Shown piece after piece: positions 54,206-64,000 of a stretch of 64,000 bases of DNA (position 1 is the first letter of the stretch; every line of letters begins with the position of its first letter). The notes beneath the pieces are model-generated. The model did no database searches. It had not been told where the DNA came from and saw nothing but the letters and a program-made list of their open reading frames with translations. Made by a program: the position numbers and the translations under genes. The stretch covers positions 38,685,001 to 38,749,000 of the forward strand of contig CM072812.1 in assembly GCA_037013495.1 (NCBI GenBank), given 5' to 3'. Origin of the DNA: Hippophae tibetana. Lineage: Eukaryota > Streptophyta > Magnoliopsida > Rosales > Elaeagnaceae.

Positions 54206-56220
54206 AATAGGTTAAGACAAATAATATAAGTATTATGCGTGTTTTAGATGGATTAATGTAGTGAATAATTCTAACTTCAATCAAATAAACAATTAAAACA
54301 GGAAACATATAGATAACTTAAAACATAACCATTTTAAGCACAATTTTGAAATGAAAATCAATAAATAGGCTCAAACATAAACCAAAATGGTCATACAAAT
54401 ATACTAAATGAAGAATAAAAGCAAAGCCTAAATTAAAAGAGAATAGAGTAGATAAAACAAACTGTGAAAAAAGGTACTCCAAATATATCAATATCCTTCT
54501 TAAAAAAATGTTCCACGTGTGATACTGAAGATAAAATCCTATATAATGAAAATGGATCCCTCCCTTTAGACTTCATTTTTAAAAGTTACATAGTTAAAAG
54601 GATCAGTTGGGGATTGGAGGGGAACCAATCTTTCAATAGAGGATTAATCTCTTGTGCAAAAACTAGGTGTGTATGTGTGTAATTTTATGCAGAAAGTAAG
54701 GATCGGAGTGAGATAATTTATAAGTCAATCCATAGGACAATCGATCCCTCTATAAAAGGCAACAATTCCTTAAAAAATGTTTTATAACAATATCATGTAA
54801 TATCAGAATTAATTCAAACATAAACCTATATGAAATGCACCTAAATATCGATGCAACGGTACCTGAATATGAGACATATGTTCAATGTAACCACGATGCG
54901 ATACATGCAACCTTGAACTTATTGTGAGAGGTCTTGCGAACTAAGCAATTACAATATAGAAATTATGTCTATAAAATTGTCAACACTCGTGATTCTCTCA
55001 ATTAACTGTCACGATATCCATTTTTAGGGGAAAAACCATTGATGACTTTGATAATTTCTTTGTAAATATTGCTAATGATATTGGTGTTAAAAATATTATC
55101 AAAGATAACTCCATCAATAATGGTGTTAAAATTTCTATTTGGTAATTGTCTATTACATATTTAATTTTTTTACAGAATTATTAAGTGTCCTTGAAAAATA
55201 ACAATAACCTAAAAAATTACGTATTTATTTATTGTATATATTGTATTTAAAACATAAAAGTCTAAACTAAGTAACAAAAAATACATAGAAAATTAAAAGC
55301 TTATTTAAATTATAAAAATAATTTTAAAAACTAATCTAATACTCTTAATTTCTTTAAAAAAAACGTTTCTCTCATTATTAACATTTATTGTGGAGAAAAT
55401 TAAATAACTAATTAATTCAATTGAGAAAAAAAAAATATTTTTCTAACTTTTTTAAGAGTAACTTATAAAATTTAAAACTTAATTTTTGGTATATAATAAT
55501 CACATGCATCAAATTAATTTCAATGATTTTAGATTTTTATAAATTAGTTTAATTGTTTTTGACTCTAATATAGATGCTAAAATTGAAAATGTTCATTTAT
55601 TTTTATCATTACACATATATGATTAAATTTATTTAAAATATGACTCTTAACTATTTTAAGAAATAAAAAAGTAAAAGTTAATCAATATACGTGATAAGAG
55701 ATAAATAACAAAAAGAATTATGCATTTAAATTTTATTTTTAATTTTATGTGCATTTATTTATTTTATCTGTTCTTCTATTTTTTTCTCTTTATATTATTA
55801 GAAGAAATTAAAAAAGTAATTTTTTTTAATATTTTATTAGTTTATTATTATTGATTATTTAATATTAAAAATAAAATAATTTTAAAAATTTTAAAAAGAA
55901 GAAATATACCTTTCAACTTTAAATGTATTACAAGCAAGCAATTAAATAACAATTATCTCTAAATTCTATTCAATCAAATGATTTCTTAGACATTTTTGAA
56001 ATGTGAGGGATATTTGTGGAAAAGAATACAAGGGTATTGTCAGAAGTACTTAAGATATTTGGTTTTTACAACATATGTGGCTCTGAATACAAGGATCAAC
56101 ACATATGCACTGTTATACTAAGGAGGGCTTTAAATACAAGGATTAACTTGCATTTATATATAGTAGCATGTGAATTTATTTTTCTCATAATGTTTCAACT
56201 TCCATGTATAGTAGCTAATC
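54206..56220. other. AT-rich intergenic DNA
   Basis: No gene is supported. A TATA-like 'ctctataaaaggc' at 54749-54761 has no ORF after it. The stretch 55100-55950 is extremely AT-rich. Confidence 0.5.
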
Positions 56221-56320
56221 TATAATTTTCCGATATGTTCCTAAATATGCATTCCTACAGAGAAAAAGTGCTATTGAAAAAATAACCGAAGTTGTATTCA
56301 GAATTTGATTGCTCTGATTC

Positions 56321-59310
56321 TTATGTAGGAATCCAATCATTCCCTTGAATGAAATTATGCACTGAATATGCTTGAACATGTTCAGTAGGAATCTGATTAC
56401 TCCAAGGGACTCTTTCAGCTGTATTAGATCCTGGTCCAGAGTTGTTGAACTCACCATAATAAAGAGTATTCAAACCTAAATCACCATTCCATGGTAACCA
56501 ACCTTGTGGTGTGACAAGATCTTCCATTATACAATTTATAAAAACTGTCCTTGAAAAATCTTTCCATGGCCTTCCCAAGAAGTTACGATGTATTTGAGGA
56601 TTGCTATGACACAATTTCATGTAATCTTCAGTGCCATTAATTAGGCAGTTATGGAAAACCAAACCTGTTGTTTGAGCAGGATCTGATCTACTATGTGCAG
56701 TTATGGCATTTTTTTCACCTTTTCCGGGATCAGCTTGCCGTGGACGTATTAATATTTCACAATCTTGGAAAAATGCGGCAGAGTTGCCAAAAATGAAGTC
56801 GATATTGCCTTCAATACGACATGTTTTGAAGAATTGTCGCAGCGAATGAACATAGAGAGTGTCCTGATGGCCTAAGAATTCACAATTCTCCATCACAGAT
56901 TGATCACTGTCCGATCTGAAGGCAACTGCTTGGTTTTCATCAGGACCAGCTGTGTTTTGAAAAGTTACACCATTTGCCATGAAACCATCACCAAAAACTC
57001 CTGTTTCAAGAATAAAAGAGCAAATTAACCGATTCTAACCAAAATAAAACATAGAATTAAACAAGTTTTTATAAATAAAGAGAAACACTTAAAAGTACGT
57101 TTACATATCATAAATACAACTGACAATTTGACATGACAAAGTCTCATTAATTGGATACATTTTTGTAGGCTCAACTTTAATCATTTAAATTATATAACAA
57201 ATTTGTAATATTTAGACTTCTGTGACAAAAATATATTAGATCATGCTTTCACATTGAGTTCTTATTTTTCTCCTTTCCTTTTATATTCTCTCATTTCAAA
57301 TTTATGACTTACAAAGGAAAACATGGGCTATCTTATATTAGGAAACATCCATTTGGTGAAGCCAAAAAGGAAAAGTAGGGGACAACGATACTTAAGCATC
57401 ATCTCACAGGTGATTATTATACCATATATGCCTAACTCTTTCATTCACTCACCTTCAAATTGGTTACCTTAAGACCTCACACGTAATGCCATTTTTGCAA
57501 AGTTCAACATGTTTAGTAGTATAAACAAATTTAATAAGGTAATGTAAATTGGAAAACACTAACAAAAGCCATAGTTACTACTACCGTACCTGCTTCATTA
57601 TTAGTATAACAACCTTAACAATACACAGCATGGGGTCCGTTGAGATACTACTGAAAGAGAGTTTAATCAATCTTTCCTTTGCCAGTACTACGGTGGTGGG
57701 TAGGCAGATTGGCAACTTAATGGTAAAACATTTTACATATATAACAAATTTCATTTTTAAATGAAGTATCCTATAACCAAAATCCATAAGCACAAAAACA
57801 CAGCTCTTTATAACCTTTCGTCCAAATATTAACGTGATAATTAATAAATTTATTCTTATTTTTTGAATCAATTATCTTATAATGTAATGATATATATCTG
57901 TATTAATAGAACATGATTTTGAATCCATTATATGTGCATATTTGTGCTAAGTAATATATAATAGAATTAAGTAAATCATTGAAAAAAAATTACGTTGATC
58001 ATATTGCATGTGAATCTTAAATTCCTGTACTATTCAAAAATTCCTACGTACGAGTAATAGATAGAAATATACTATAATATAAAGAGATTCAAGTCGCATT
58101 CGCATCATTCAAAATCAATTTAACCACTCAAGTCTCATAGCATTAAAAATAAAAATAAGAATTAAGCCCCATCAGGGAAAAAAAAAAACTACATAAATTA
58201 ACCATTGAGTTTACCAAAAATAAATAATTATGATTGCCAAATATCCGGGAAAAAGGAATAGGTCATGAATAATAATAGTAAATCAGAGAAAGGTCACGCA
58301 CAAATTTTATAGTAAAACAAAGATATGAAGCCCGCCAAAAAATTTCTTGTATTTGAGAACTTACCAACTGTTGCAGATTCATAGGTATTCATCTCTGGCA
58401 TGCCCACATTAGCGGTACCTGTAATGATCGTTTTGCCTATCCCATCTCCCAAAAACACAACGTTCTTCTTTTCCAACGGAATTCTCACGGTCTCTTCATA
58501 AACACCTTCCTTAATGCCAATCACAAACTTCATACCCCCATTCAGATTATTTGGTGCGGCGTTAACAGCTTCCTGCACCGTCTTGTAACATCCATTACGT
58601 CCGTCCTTACACACCGTCACATCCGGCGTTAAATTTAATGGAAACCCACCAGAAGACCCAAGTTCGGAATCTCCATCTTTTCTAGATTCCCAAAATCCGT
58701 CTCGTTCAGTTTTGGGAGGAGTCCATTTATCTATCTTGTCACCGAAGTTATCATACGACATCAACATGCTCAAGGCATTACTGGAAAACACATTAACAGA
58801 GTCCAGAAACGAAGTTGTTTTAACCACCATTTCGGTGTCGTTTACTCTATTGAGGTTGGACAAACACACGCTCTGGTAAGATAGAGCCGCGCTCATCCAA
58901 ACCCGAGCGTCCTTGATCTTTCCTTGAGGGAAAGCATCATCGACCTGCGACATGCGGTACTGGGAACGGCCAAGAAACTCGAGACAAATTTTGGCTGCTT
59001 TGGTTCGGTTTTCGTTTCTGTCGGAGGAATCTAAGATCGATTTCACCATGGATTGAGTAGTTTTGAGGTTATCAGAAGAGACCCAAATGGCAGATTGGAT
59101 TAGTTTGATTGGAGATGAGTCAGGTGGGACGTGTTTGGATTGGGTTAAGGAGGTTTTACATGGTTCTGGGAATTGAGTGGCTTTGCAAGCCTGTTGAATG
59201 AATTCTGGTGCAGAGGTGGGAGAAGGAGATTTGGATTGTGGGTTGTGACTGGTGGCTGGAGAGAAAGAAAGAAAGAGGAAGATAACAGAGATGGAGAGAA
59301 GAGAAGCCAT
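56321..59310 (-). CDS. Type I pectin methylesterase with PMEI pro-domain
   Basis: Two exons (59310-58365 and 57000-56321), joined across a 1364-base GT-AG intron (phase 1), give 541 residues. Residues 1-21 form a hydrophobic signal peptide, and about 35-190 form the pectinesterase-inhibitor-like pro-domain with its spaced cysteines. From about 228 the catalytic domain follows. Family motifs are all present: GVYEE (269-273), QAVA (339-342), QDTL with Asp362, DFIFG with Asp383 and LGRPW with Arg459. The enzyme removes methyl groups from cell-wall homogalacturonan. No obvious RRLL-type cleavage site lies between the two domains. The sequence reminds me of the Arabidopsis PME51 type, but that is only an impression. 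The frame is fully open, so this is the one clearly intact gene here. Confidence 0.95.
57001..58364 (-). other. Intron of the pectin methylesterase gene
   Basis: The donor reads G|GTAAGT (58364 downward) and the acceptor ACAG| (57004-57001) on the minus strand. The intron sits after 'TYESATV', a common intron place in this family. It is AT-rich with no ORF or repeat that I recognise. Confidence 0.9.
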
Positions 59311-59419
59311 TGAAAAATGAGGAGAAATGTGAGTTTAGAATTGGAATAGGAATGAGGTGGAGGTTGAAGGAGATGAAGAAGAAGAGGTACGGTTATTTTG
59401 TGTCATGTATTGAGGGAGG

Positions 59420-59475
59420 AAGATATTGATATTTATTCACCTTGCATAAATTGGATGGCTGTGATTGGAATTCAC
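59420..59475 (-). promoter_or_regulatory. Putative promoter of the pectin methylesterase gene
   Basis: On the minus strand a CCAATCACAGCC box (near 59460) and a GAATAAATATC TATA-like site (59427-59441) lie 115-150 bases before the start codon. A poly-pyrimidine 5' UTR follows (59310-59400, rich in CTTC on minus). Confidence 0.45.
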
Positions 59476-61596
59476 GGGTGAAAGAGAAACTAACTGAGAA
59501 TTTGGCAATTGGGAGTGGTTCACGATATGAGACAAGTTAAGGCCTTACACGTTGGGTTTTTAGAAGGAATTGGCTATAACGGGACTTGCAGTTGGAAAGG
59601 ATCCTGAAGGAGGCAGTGAGATGTCACAAACGGTTTGCGCTAAAGATTAGTCGGTCTATGATGCATGGTGAAGAAAAATTATATGTTATTAATCTTTATA
59701 TTAATATATATTATCTATATAAAAAAATGTAAAAATAAATACATTTTATGTAAATTAATGAAATAAAAAGTTTAGAGACTATATAAAAAATATAAAATTA
59801 AGTTCATTTTTAATATATTTAATATAAAAAAATTTACTAGGTTAAATAATAAACTTGATTTGTTATTTATATAAGTAATTTATTTATTTTAGAATATTTT
59901 TAAAGTTTATTTGTTTTAACTAATAGGTGATAGTGTTAAAGAAGAAAGAGCATTAGAGAGAGAAAGTTTTCTTCTCCAATAAACCTTAAATTTATGTTTT
60001 ATTTTTTTCATATTGATGCTCCTCTTTTAAGTTGATAATATTTATCATTTACCTTATTTAAAACCTTAAGTAATATTACTGGACATGGACGTAAGTTTTA
60101 TAAACTAACTTTATTTTGGTGATTTTAGAAAATCTAAAACTTTAATCGACTAATTACTCTTAGAAAATCAACATTCAAGCAACCTAAGATTAGTTTGAGA
60201 GAGATTTGCTTGACGTTTTTTAATCCAGAATCATAACATGAGGCACAATTGAACATGACTTCAATGAAATACTCAATTGTAAAATTTGTCTTATCTTTTT
60301 AAAGTCAATATTTCGTTAAATATATTTACTAAATAAAGAACAACAAAAGGTAAAAGCTTAGTTTCAATTAAGCCATTGGCTTTTTAGTGCTTTATCGATC
60401 TTTGAATTCTCGTTTAAAAAACAAGTAAACAAAAAATGCTCTAATTCTAAACTTTAATTAATATTCAAATAATCATAAGAAAAATTGAAAACTCAAGTAA
60501 ACTTGCAATAGTCAAATGGAGGACAGCATTAAAGGAGAAGACAACGTTAGATGAATGGACAACATTGGATGTCGAAGAAGTCAACGACTGCTTGCTAAAT
60601 GCATAATTGATGGCGAGATAGTAGGTTGGAGGAGAAGATGGAAGAGTTGAAGTTGGCATTGCCATTAGTGTGTCAGATGTGAGATTAGAGTGAGAATCAA
60701 GAAGAGTGTGATAGATGAGAATAAAACTTAGATTTATAAAGAAATTTTCATTTTATATATAAGAATAATTAAAAACTATATTTTAAAAACTAATGTGTAT
60801 TAAAGGTAAAGGTTCGATTTGGTTTTGTAAAGTTTTTTAATTTTGGAACCTCCAACTGATTCGATAAAGTCGATTTTTATATTTTTTTGACTTTTTTAGA
60901 CCAACTAACATCAAATATATATAGGGGTTCAGTTTGGAATTGGACTTGGACTTGGTTAGTTGGTTTTTGAAAAAATACCCACCACTAAATATCACTCCAC
61001 GCATGCCTCAGCAGTCGTCTCATATGCTATTTATCACACTCCAACTCTTACACTTACCAAGACAAGAAATGATAAACATTCATCTTCAGTGATAAACGAG
61101 AGGTTCCCAGCTACATGCAATTACATTAATTAGAGCACAGTTATCTAGATTAAACATTCTACTGAAATACAATCTATATAAGGCATTATATCGACTCCTT
61201 TAGGACATATTAACTCTTACATTTACCTTATCCTTTTCTATAAATACCTTCTTCTACTCAGCTTCATTATCAGCTCTTTCTTCTATTTTAATTCCTTAAC
61301 TTCTTACTTTCTGTTTTGTCTTACCTTGTTGGTATGTGTGCCCTTACAACCCTTTCTATTTCCAATTATTTTATGTTATCACTTTTTAGTTATTTTTCTT
61401 TTCTAAGCTTGAATCGATCACTAAAATGGTTGGCCTTTTTATCAAGATCACATAACACCTTGGTTTCTTTCCACTTGCATGTCTTTTCTGAAAACGTTTT
61501 TCTTTATGTCCGTTTTTGCTTTCATTTTCTAGAGTCTATACAACACCCTTATAGATTTGTTTTACTTGCATCATGTCTCATCTTTAGCAGGATATT
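59476..61596. other. Intergenic, nothing firm
   Basis: AT-rich DNA. An open minus-strand stretch of 66 codons at 60465-60665 has no known motif. A TATA-like 'tataaatacc' at 61240 precedes the LINE ORF1 fragment by about 350 bases and may be its old promoter. Confidence 0.4.
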
Positions 61597-62240
61597 ATGG
61601 AAATAACTCCACAACATGTGCAGAATACTTCTCATGCTCTAAAATTCTTATCTTTGATGGAAACCAATAGAGAGGATTTTGAGGTAGAACTTTTCTCAAG
61701 CAAAGCTATTTTGATATCATCAACTGAGAAATTCCTTATAGGAAAAATCTGGTATCACATGTAAATGAGTAGATCCTATGTTTATAAAACATTTAAGTCC
61801 TCTTGGAACCCAATAGGAAAGCTTTTTGTCTCTGAATTTGAATGTTATCTTTTCTTCTCAAGTAATGGAGGATAAAAAGAAGAGGTTTGGGAAAAACGTA
61901 TTTGGAACATGGATCTTTGATGGTTATCAATGATTATTTTCTTGAATTTTCTATTGACAAATATAACTTTTTGAATTCCCCATTTTAGATTCAAATACAT
62001 AATATTCCTCGCAATCTTATGTTTGAGGAAAATATTCACAAAGTGGCTAAGAGTATAGGACCTGTTGTAGAAATGGAAAGGATGCCTTCTAATGAATTGG
62101 TGAACTGGAAATTTGCTAGAGTTAGGATCAATGTTCGAATTGACAAAACTTTACCGGCTGGTAAAATTCTTAAAAGACAGTCTCATATTGATCCTATCAC
62201 TTGGATTCATTTTAGGTATAGATTGAATAATTGGCTCTAA
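61597..62240 (+). pseudogene. LINE ORF1 (DUF4283-type) fragment
   Basis: From the ATG at 61597 the plus strand reads 'ALKFLSLMETNREDFEVELF' and 'IGKIWYHM', then with shifts 'KLFVSEFECYLF'. Later it is open from 62019 as 'VAKSIGPVVEMERM', 'NWKFARVRINVRIDKTLPAG' and ends 'WIHFRYRLNNWL'. This follows the DUF4283 pattern ('lvgkl.......', 'w......i..l...f.F.F', 'ig.lgkv', 'fvRirV.idv.kPL', 'w..f.YE.lp'). It is broken by stops and cut before the zinc knuckle. Confidence 0.6.
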
Positions 62241-62249
62241 AGTCAATTA

Positions 62250-62612
62250 TATTAGGCACTTAATTTATGGCTTAATTTTTGGCATAATTTAGGAAGAGGG
62301 AGTATTGTTTTATCTATAAATATGAAAGAGTTCTTACATTGAAAGATAAGTAAAAATCAGGAAAAAAATCAGAAAGAGTATAGACAAACTCAAAGAGTGA
62401 AAGTAAGAGTTTTCTATCAGTTTAGGAAAACACCTAAGAGATAATATTAATGAAGAAATTTGTATTTGTATTCTACATATTTTTTACTCAGTTTAATAAT
62501 ATCTACTACCTCCCGTAGATCTTGGTAAATCTCTAAACCGCGTAAATTCTATGTGTTTTCTTTTATCGATTTGATATATTTATATATTATTTATTTATTG
62601 CTTCTGGGCACA
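62250..62612 (+). repeat. 5' LTR (3' part) of a copia element
   Basis: A TATA box 'ctataaatatg' (62318-62328) is followed by transcribed leader and A/T-rich termination signals. The LTR ends 'ctgggcaca' near 62612, six bases before the primer site. The outer start could not be fixed. Confidence 0.55.
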
Positions 62613-62618
62613 ATAAAT

Positions 62619-62630
62619 TGGTATTAGAGA
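62619..62630 (+). promoter_or_regulatory. Copia primer-binding site
   Basis: TGGTATTAGAGA is the initiator tRNA-Met site TGGTATCAGAG with one C-to-T change. Confidence 0.75.
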
Positions 62631-62759
62631 AAAATATAGCGGTATTATATAGAAAATTGAAGCTCTTGACAAAAAAAACACAATAGAGAAAGAATAGCTC
62701 AAATCGAAGGTCAGACGTTCTATTAGGAGCCAAAGGAGTGTTGTTGTCAACAATTGAAT

Positions 62760-62930
62760 TAACTCACTAAGTTAGACCCAGTCAACTCACCGAGTTGAGC
62801 CGTCTAAGCCATTTGATTGAGCCATTGACCAAGCCGTTAACATGAGCCGTTTAGCCAATTTCACCAAGCCGTCAAAACTTTTGACCAAGCCGCTAAGCCA
62901 ATTTAACCGAGTTGTTGACTTTTCTTTGAA
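62760..62930 (+). repeat. Degenerate short repeats in the copia leader
   Basis: Words such as 'gagccgtctaagccattt', 'gaccaagccgttaacatgag', 'caccaagccgtcaaaac' and 'gaccaagccgctaagccaat' recur at intervals of about 20-35 bases. This is an unusually GC-richer, repetitive section between primer site and gag. Confidence 0.65.
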
Positions 62931-63138
62931 GGTTGACTAGTGAGTCAACTCTATCATTAGTGAATTTTGGACCAAGTTGGTCCGTTTTTCACTTGTTTTC
63001 AACTAAGTCAAACATAATCCTAGCTAATTGGACTGTTCCAGTTTCAACCGTGGACTTCGTTTTTCAAATAAGGTATAAAATTTGGAAAAGTACTATTTTA
63101 AGATATAAGTGCAAATTTTTTGTTACTCGTTTGTACTT

Positions 63139-64000
63139 ATGGCTGATACAAAAGAGATCGACAAAGGTGCACAAGTTGACCTTAGAAGTTTTAGCAAACC
63201 AAGTTGTTCTACTCGAAGAACCATGTTATCCAATGCAAAGTTTGAGGTGGAGAAATTTGACGGCACCAATAACTTTGGCATATGGCCATGTGAAGTATTA
63301 AATTTATTGTTCCGAGAATGATCTAATATATCCTTGTAGACTAGGCCAAAAGATTATTCCAATGAAGATTGTAATTATGTCAATTGATAAGCTTGTGGCA
63401 CAATTCGACTATGCTTGAAAAAAGATTAGAAGTATTTTGTCATACAAGAGAATGTAGATGTAATTCTTTGGAAAACGTTAGAGGACAAGTACATGACGAA
63501 AAGTATAGAGAACCAACTCTACCTGAAAAAGAAACTTTTTCATTTCTAGTACAAGAAAGGTAGCCCTATAATTGAGCACTTAGATAATTTTAATAAAATT
63601 TTGGTTGATCTACAAAATTTAGATGTTGAAATTATCAATAAAGATAAAGTTTTACTATTGTTGAATTCATTACTTGGTAGCTATGTGCATTTAACCACAA
63701 CTCTGTTATATGGTAAAGATGAGATTAAATTCATAGATGTTTCAAATGATTTGGTAAATAATGAGTACTAGAAGAACGATCAACATGATCATAGAGACTC
63801 AAACGTCAGAAGCATTGACTACAGCTAGAGGCAGGACGAATAAAAAAAATTAGGAAGATCAAATAATAGGGGCGATCTAGATCAATGTCCAAAGGAGATT
63901 CATCCAAAAGACTTCATGTGAAGGACGAGTGTGCCTATTATAGCCATAAAAAGCATTTGAAGAAAGATTGTCCAAAAAAGGAGAAGTCAAATGCAAATGT
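63139..64000 (+). pseudogene. Ty1-copia gag (Tnt1/Tork-like), cut by the window end
   Basis: It starts at ATG 63139 (MADTKEIDKGAQ) and reads 'AKFEVEKFDGTNNFGIWPCE' before a TGA at 63319. In shifted frames it goes on with the gag core: 'TIRLCL' near 63395, 'LEDKYMTKSIENQLYLKKKL' near 63480-63540 and 'VAMCI.PQLCYMVKM' near 63690. The zinc knuckle, near 63920-63975, reads 'CAYYSHKKHLKKDCPKKEK' (CX2-like, worn). Gag packages the RNA. The element continues to the right of the window. Confidence 0.75.

Noticed and set aside
57549..57871. Open frames on both strands inside the PME intron
   Set aside because: Between a clear donor and acceptor, AT-rich, no motif.
60465..60665. Minus-strand 66-codon frame starting MAMPTSTLPSS
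   Set aside because: No motif, no promoter or intron signals and no similarity that I recognise; cannot be supported as a gene.
1..64000. CRISPR arrays, bacterial operons, organelle DNA, rRNA genes
   Set aside because: No direct-repeat/spacer array, no Shine-Dalgarno-led gene clusters, no conserved rRNA or plastid/mitochondrial genes were seen.

Overview
The window reads as nuclear DNA of a flowering plant, most likely a eudicot. It is very AT-rich, has spliced genes with GT-AG introns, and carries nested plant-type LTR retrotransposons (Athila/Tat-like Ty3-gypsy, a chromovirus, Ty1-copia) and an L1-type LINE with a plant RNase H. No species can be named from the sequence alone. Only one gene looks intact: a type I pectin methylesterase on the minus strand (56321-59310).

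Bases 1-23830 are a stack of old Ty3-gypsy pieces, nearly all on the minus strand. They comprise a truncated LTR (241-1124), a solo LTR with a near-perfect 5-bp target duplication (2116-3852), and a decayed element with a Transposase_32-like ORF, gag, primer-binding site and a second type of LTR (4583-9537). A plus-strand L1-type LINE (about 11200-22850) is cut inside its reverse transcriptase by a complete but degenerate 6.3-kb LTR element (14158-20487). That element carries LTR, a gag piece, a Transposase_32-like ORF and LTR, with no pol seen.

Bases 23830-28000 are AT-rich and largely featureless. Bases 28090-37768 hold a large minus-strand Athila-like element with pol and, unusually, two different gag regions. 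Its leader has paired covarying hairpins, and its LTR carries bZIP-like promoter motifs and a GC-rich tract. It lies in a Ty1-copia element (37769-42003).

Bases 42570-53782 hold a broken GUX/PGSIP-type glycosyltransferase gene. A chromovirus (42838-49732, TSD TGAGG) sits in its first coding exon, and that chromovirus was itself hit by an element now left as a 2-kb solo LTR (47052-49050, TSD GTCAG). The remaining exons keep consistent splice phases, but one has an in-frame TAG and the 3' half of the enzyme is missing. After the pectin methylesterase gene come intergenic DNA, a LINE ORF1 fragment (61597-62240) and the 5' part of a Ty1-copia element that runs off the window end.

The order of events can be read from the nesting: LINE, then the gag/Transposase_32 element into the LINE; copia, then the dual-gag gypsy into the copia; GUX gene, then chromovirus, then the element now seen as a solo LTR. 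No CRISPR, operon or other prokaryotic feature was seen.
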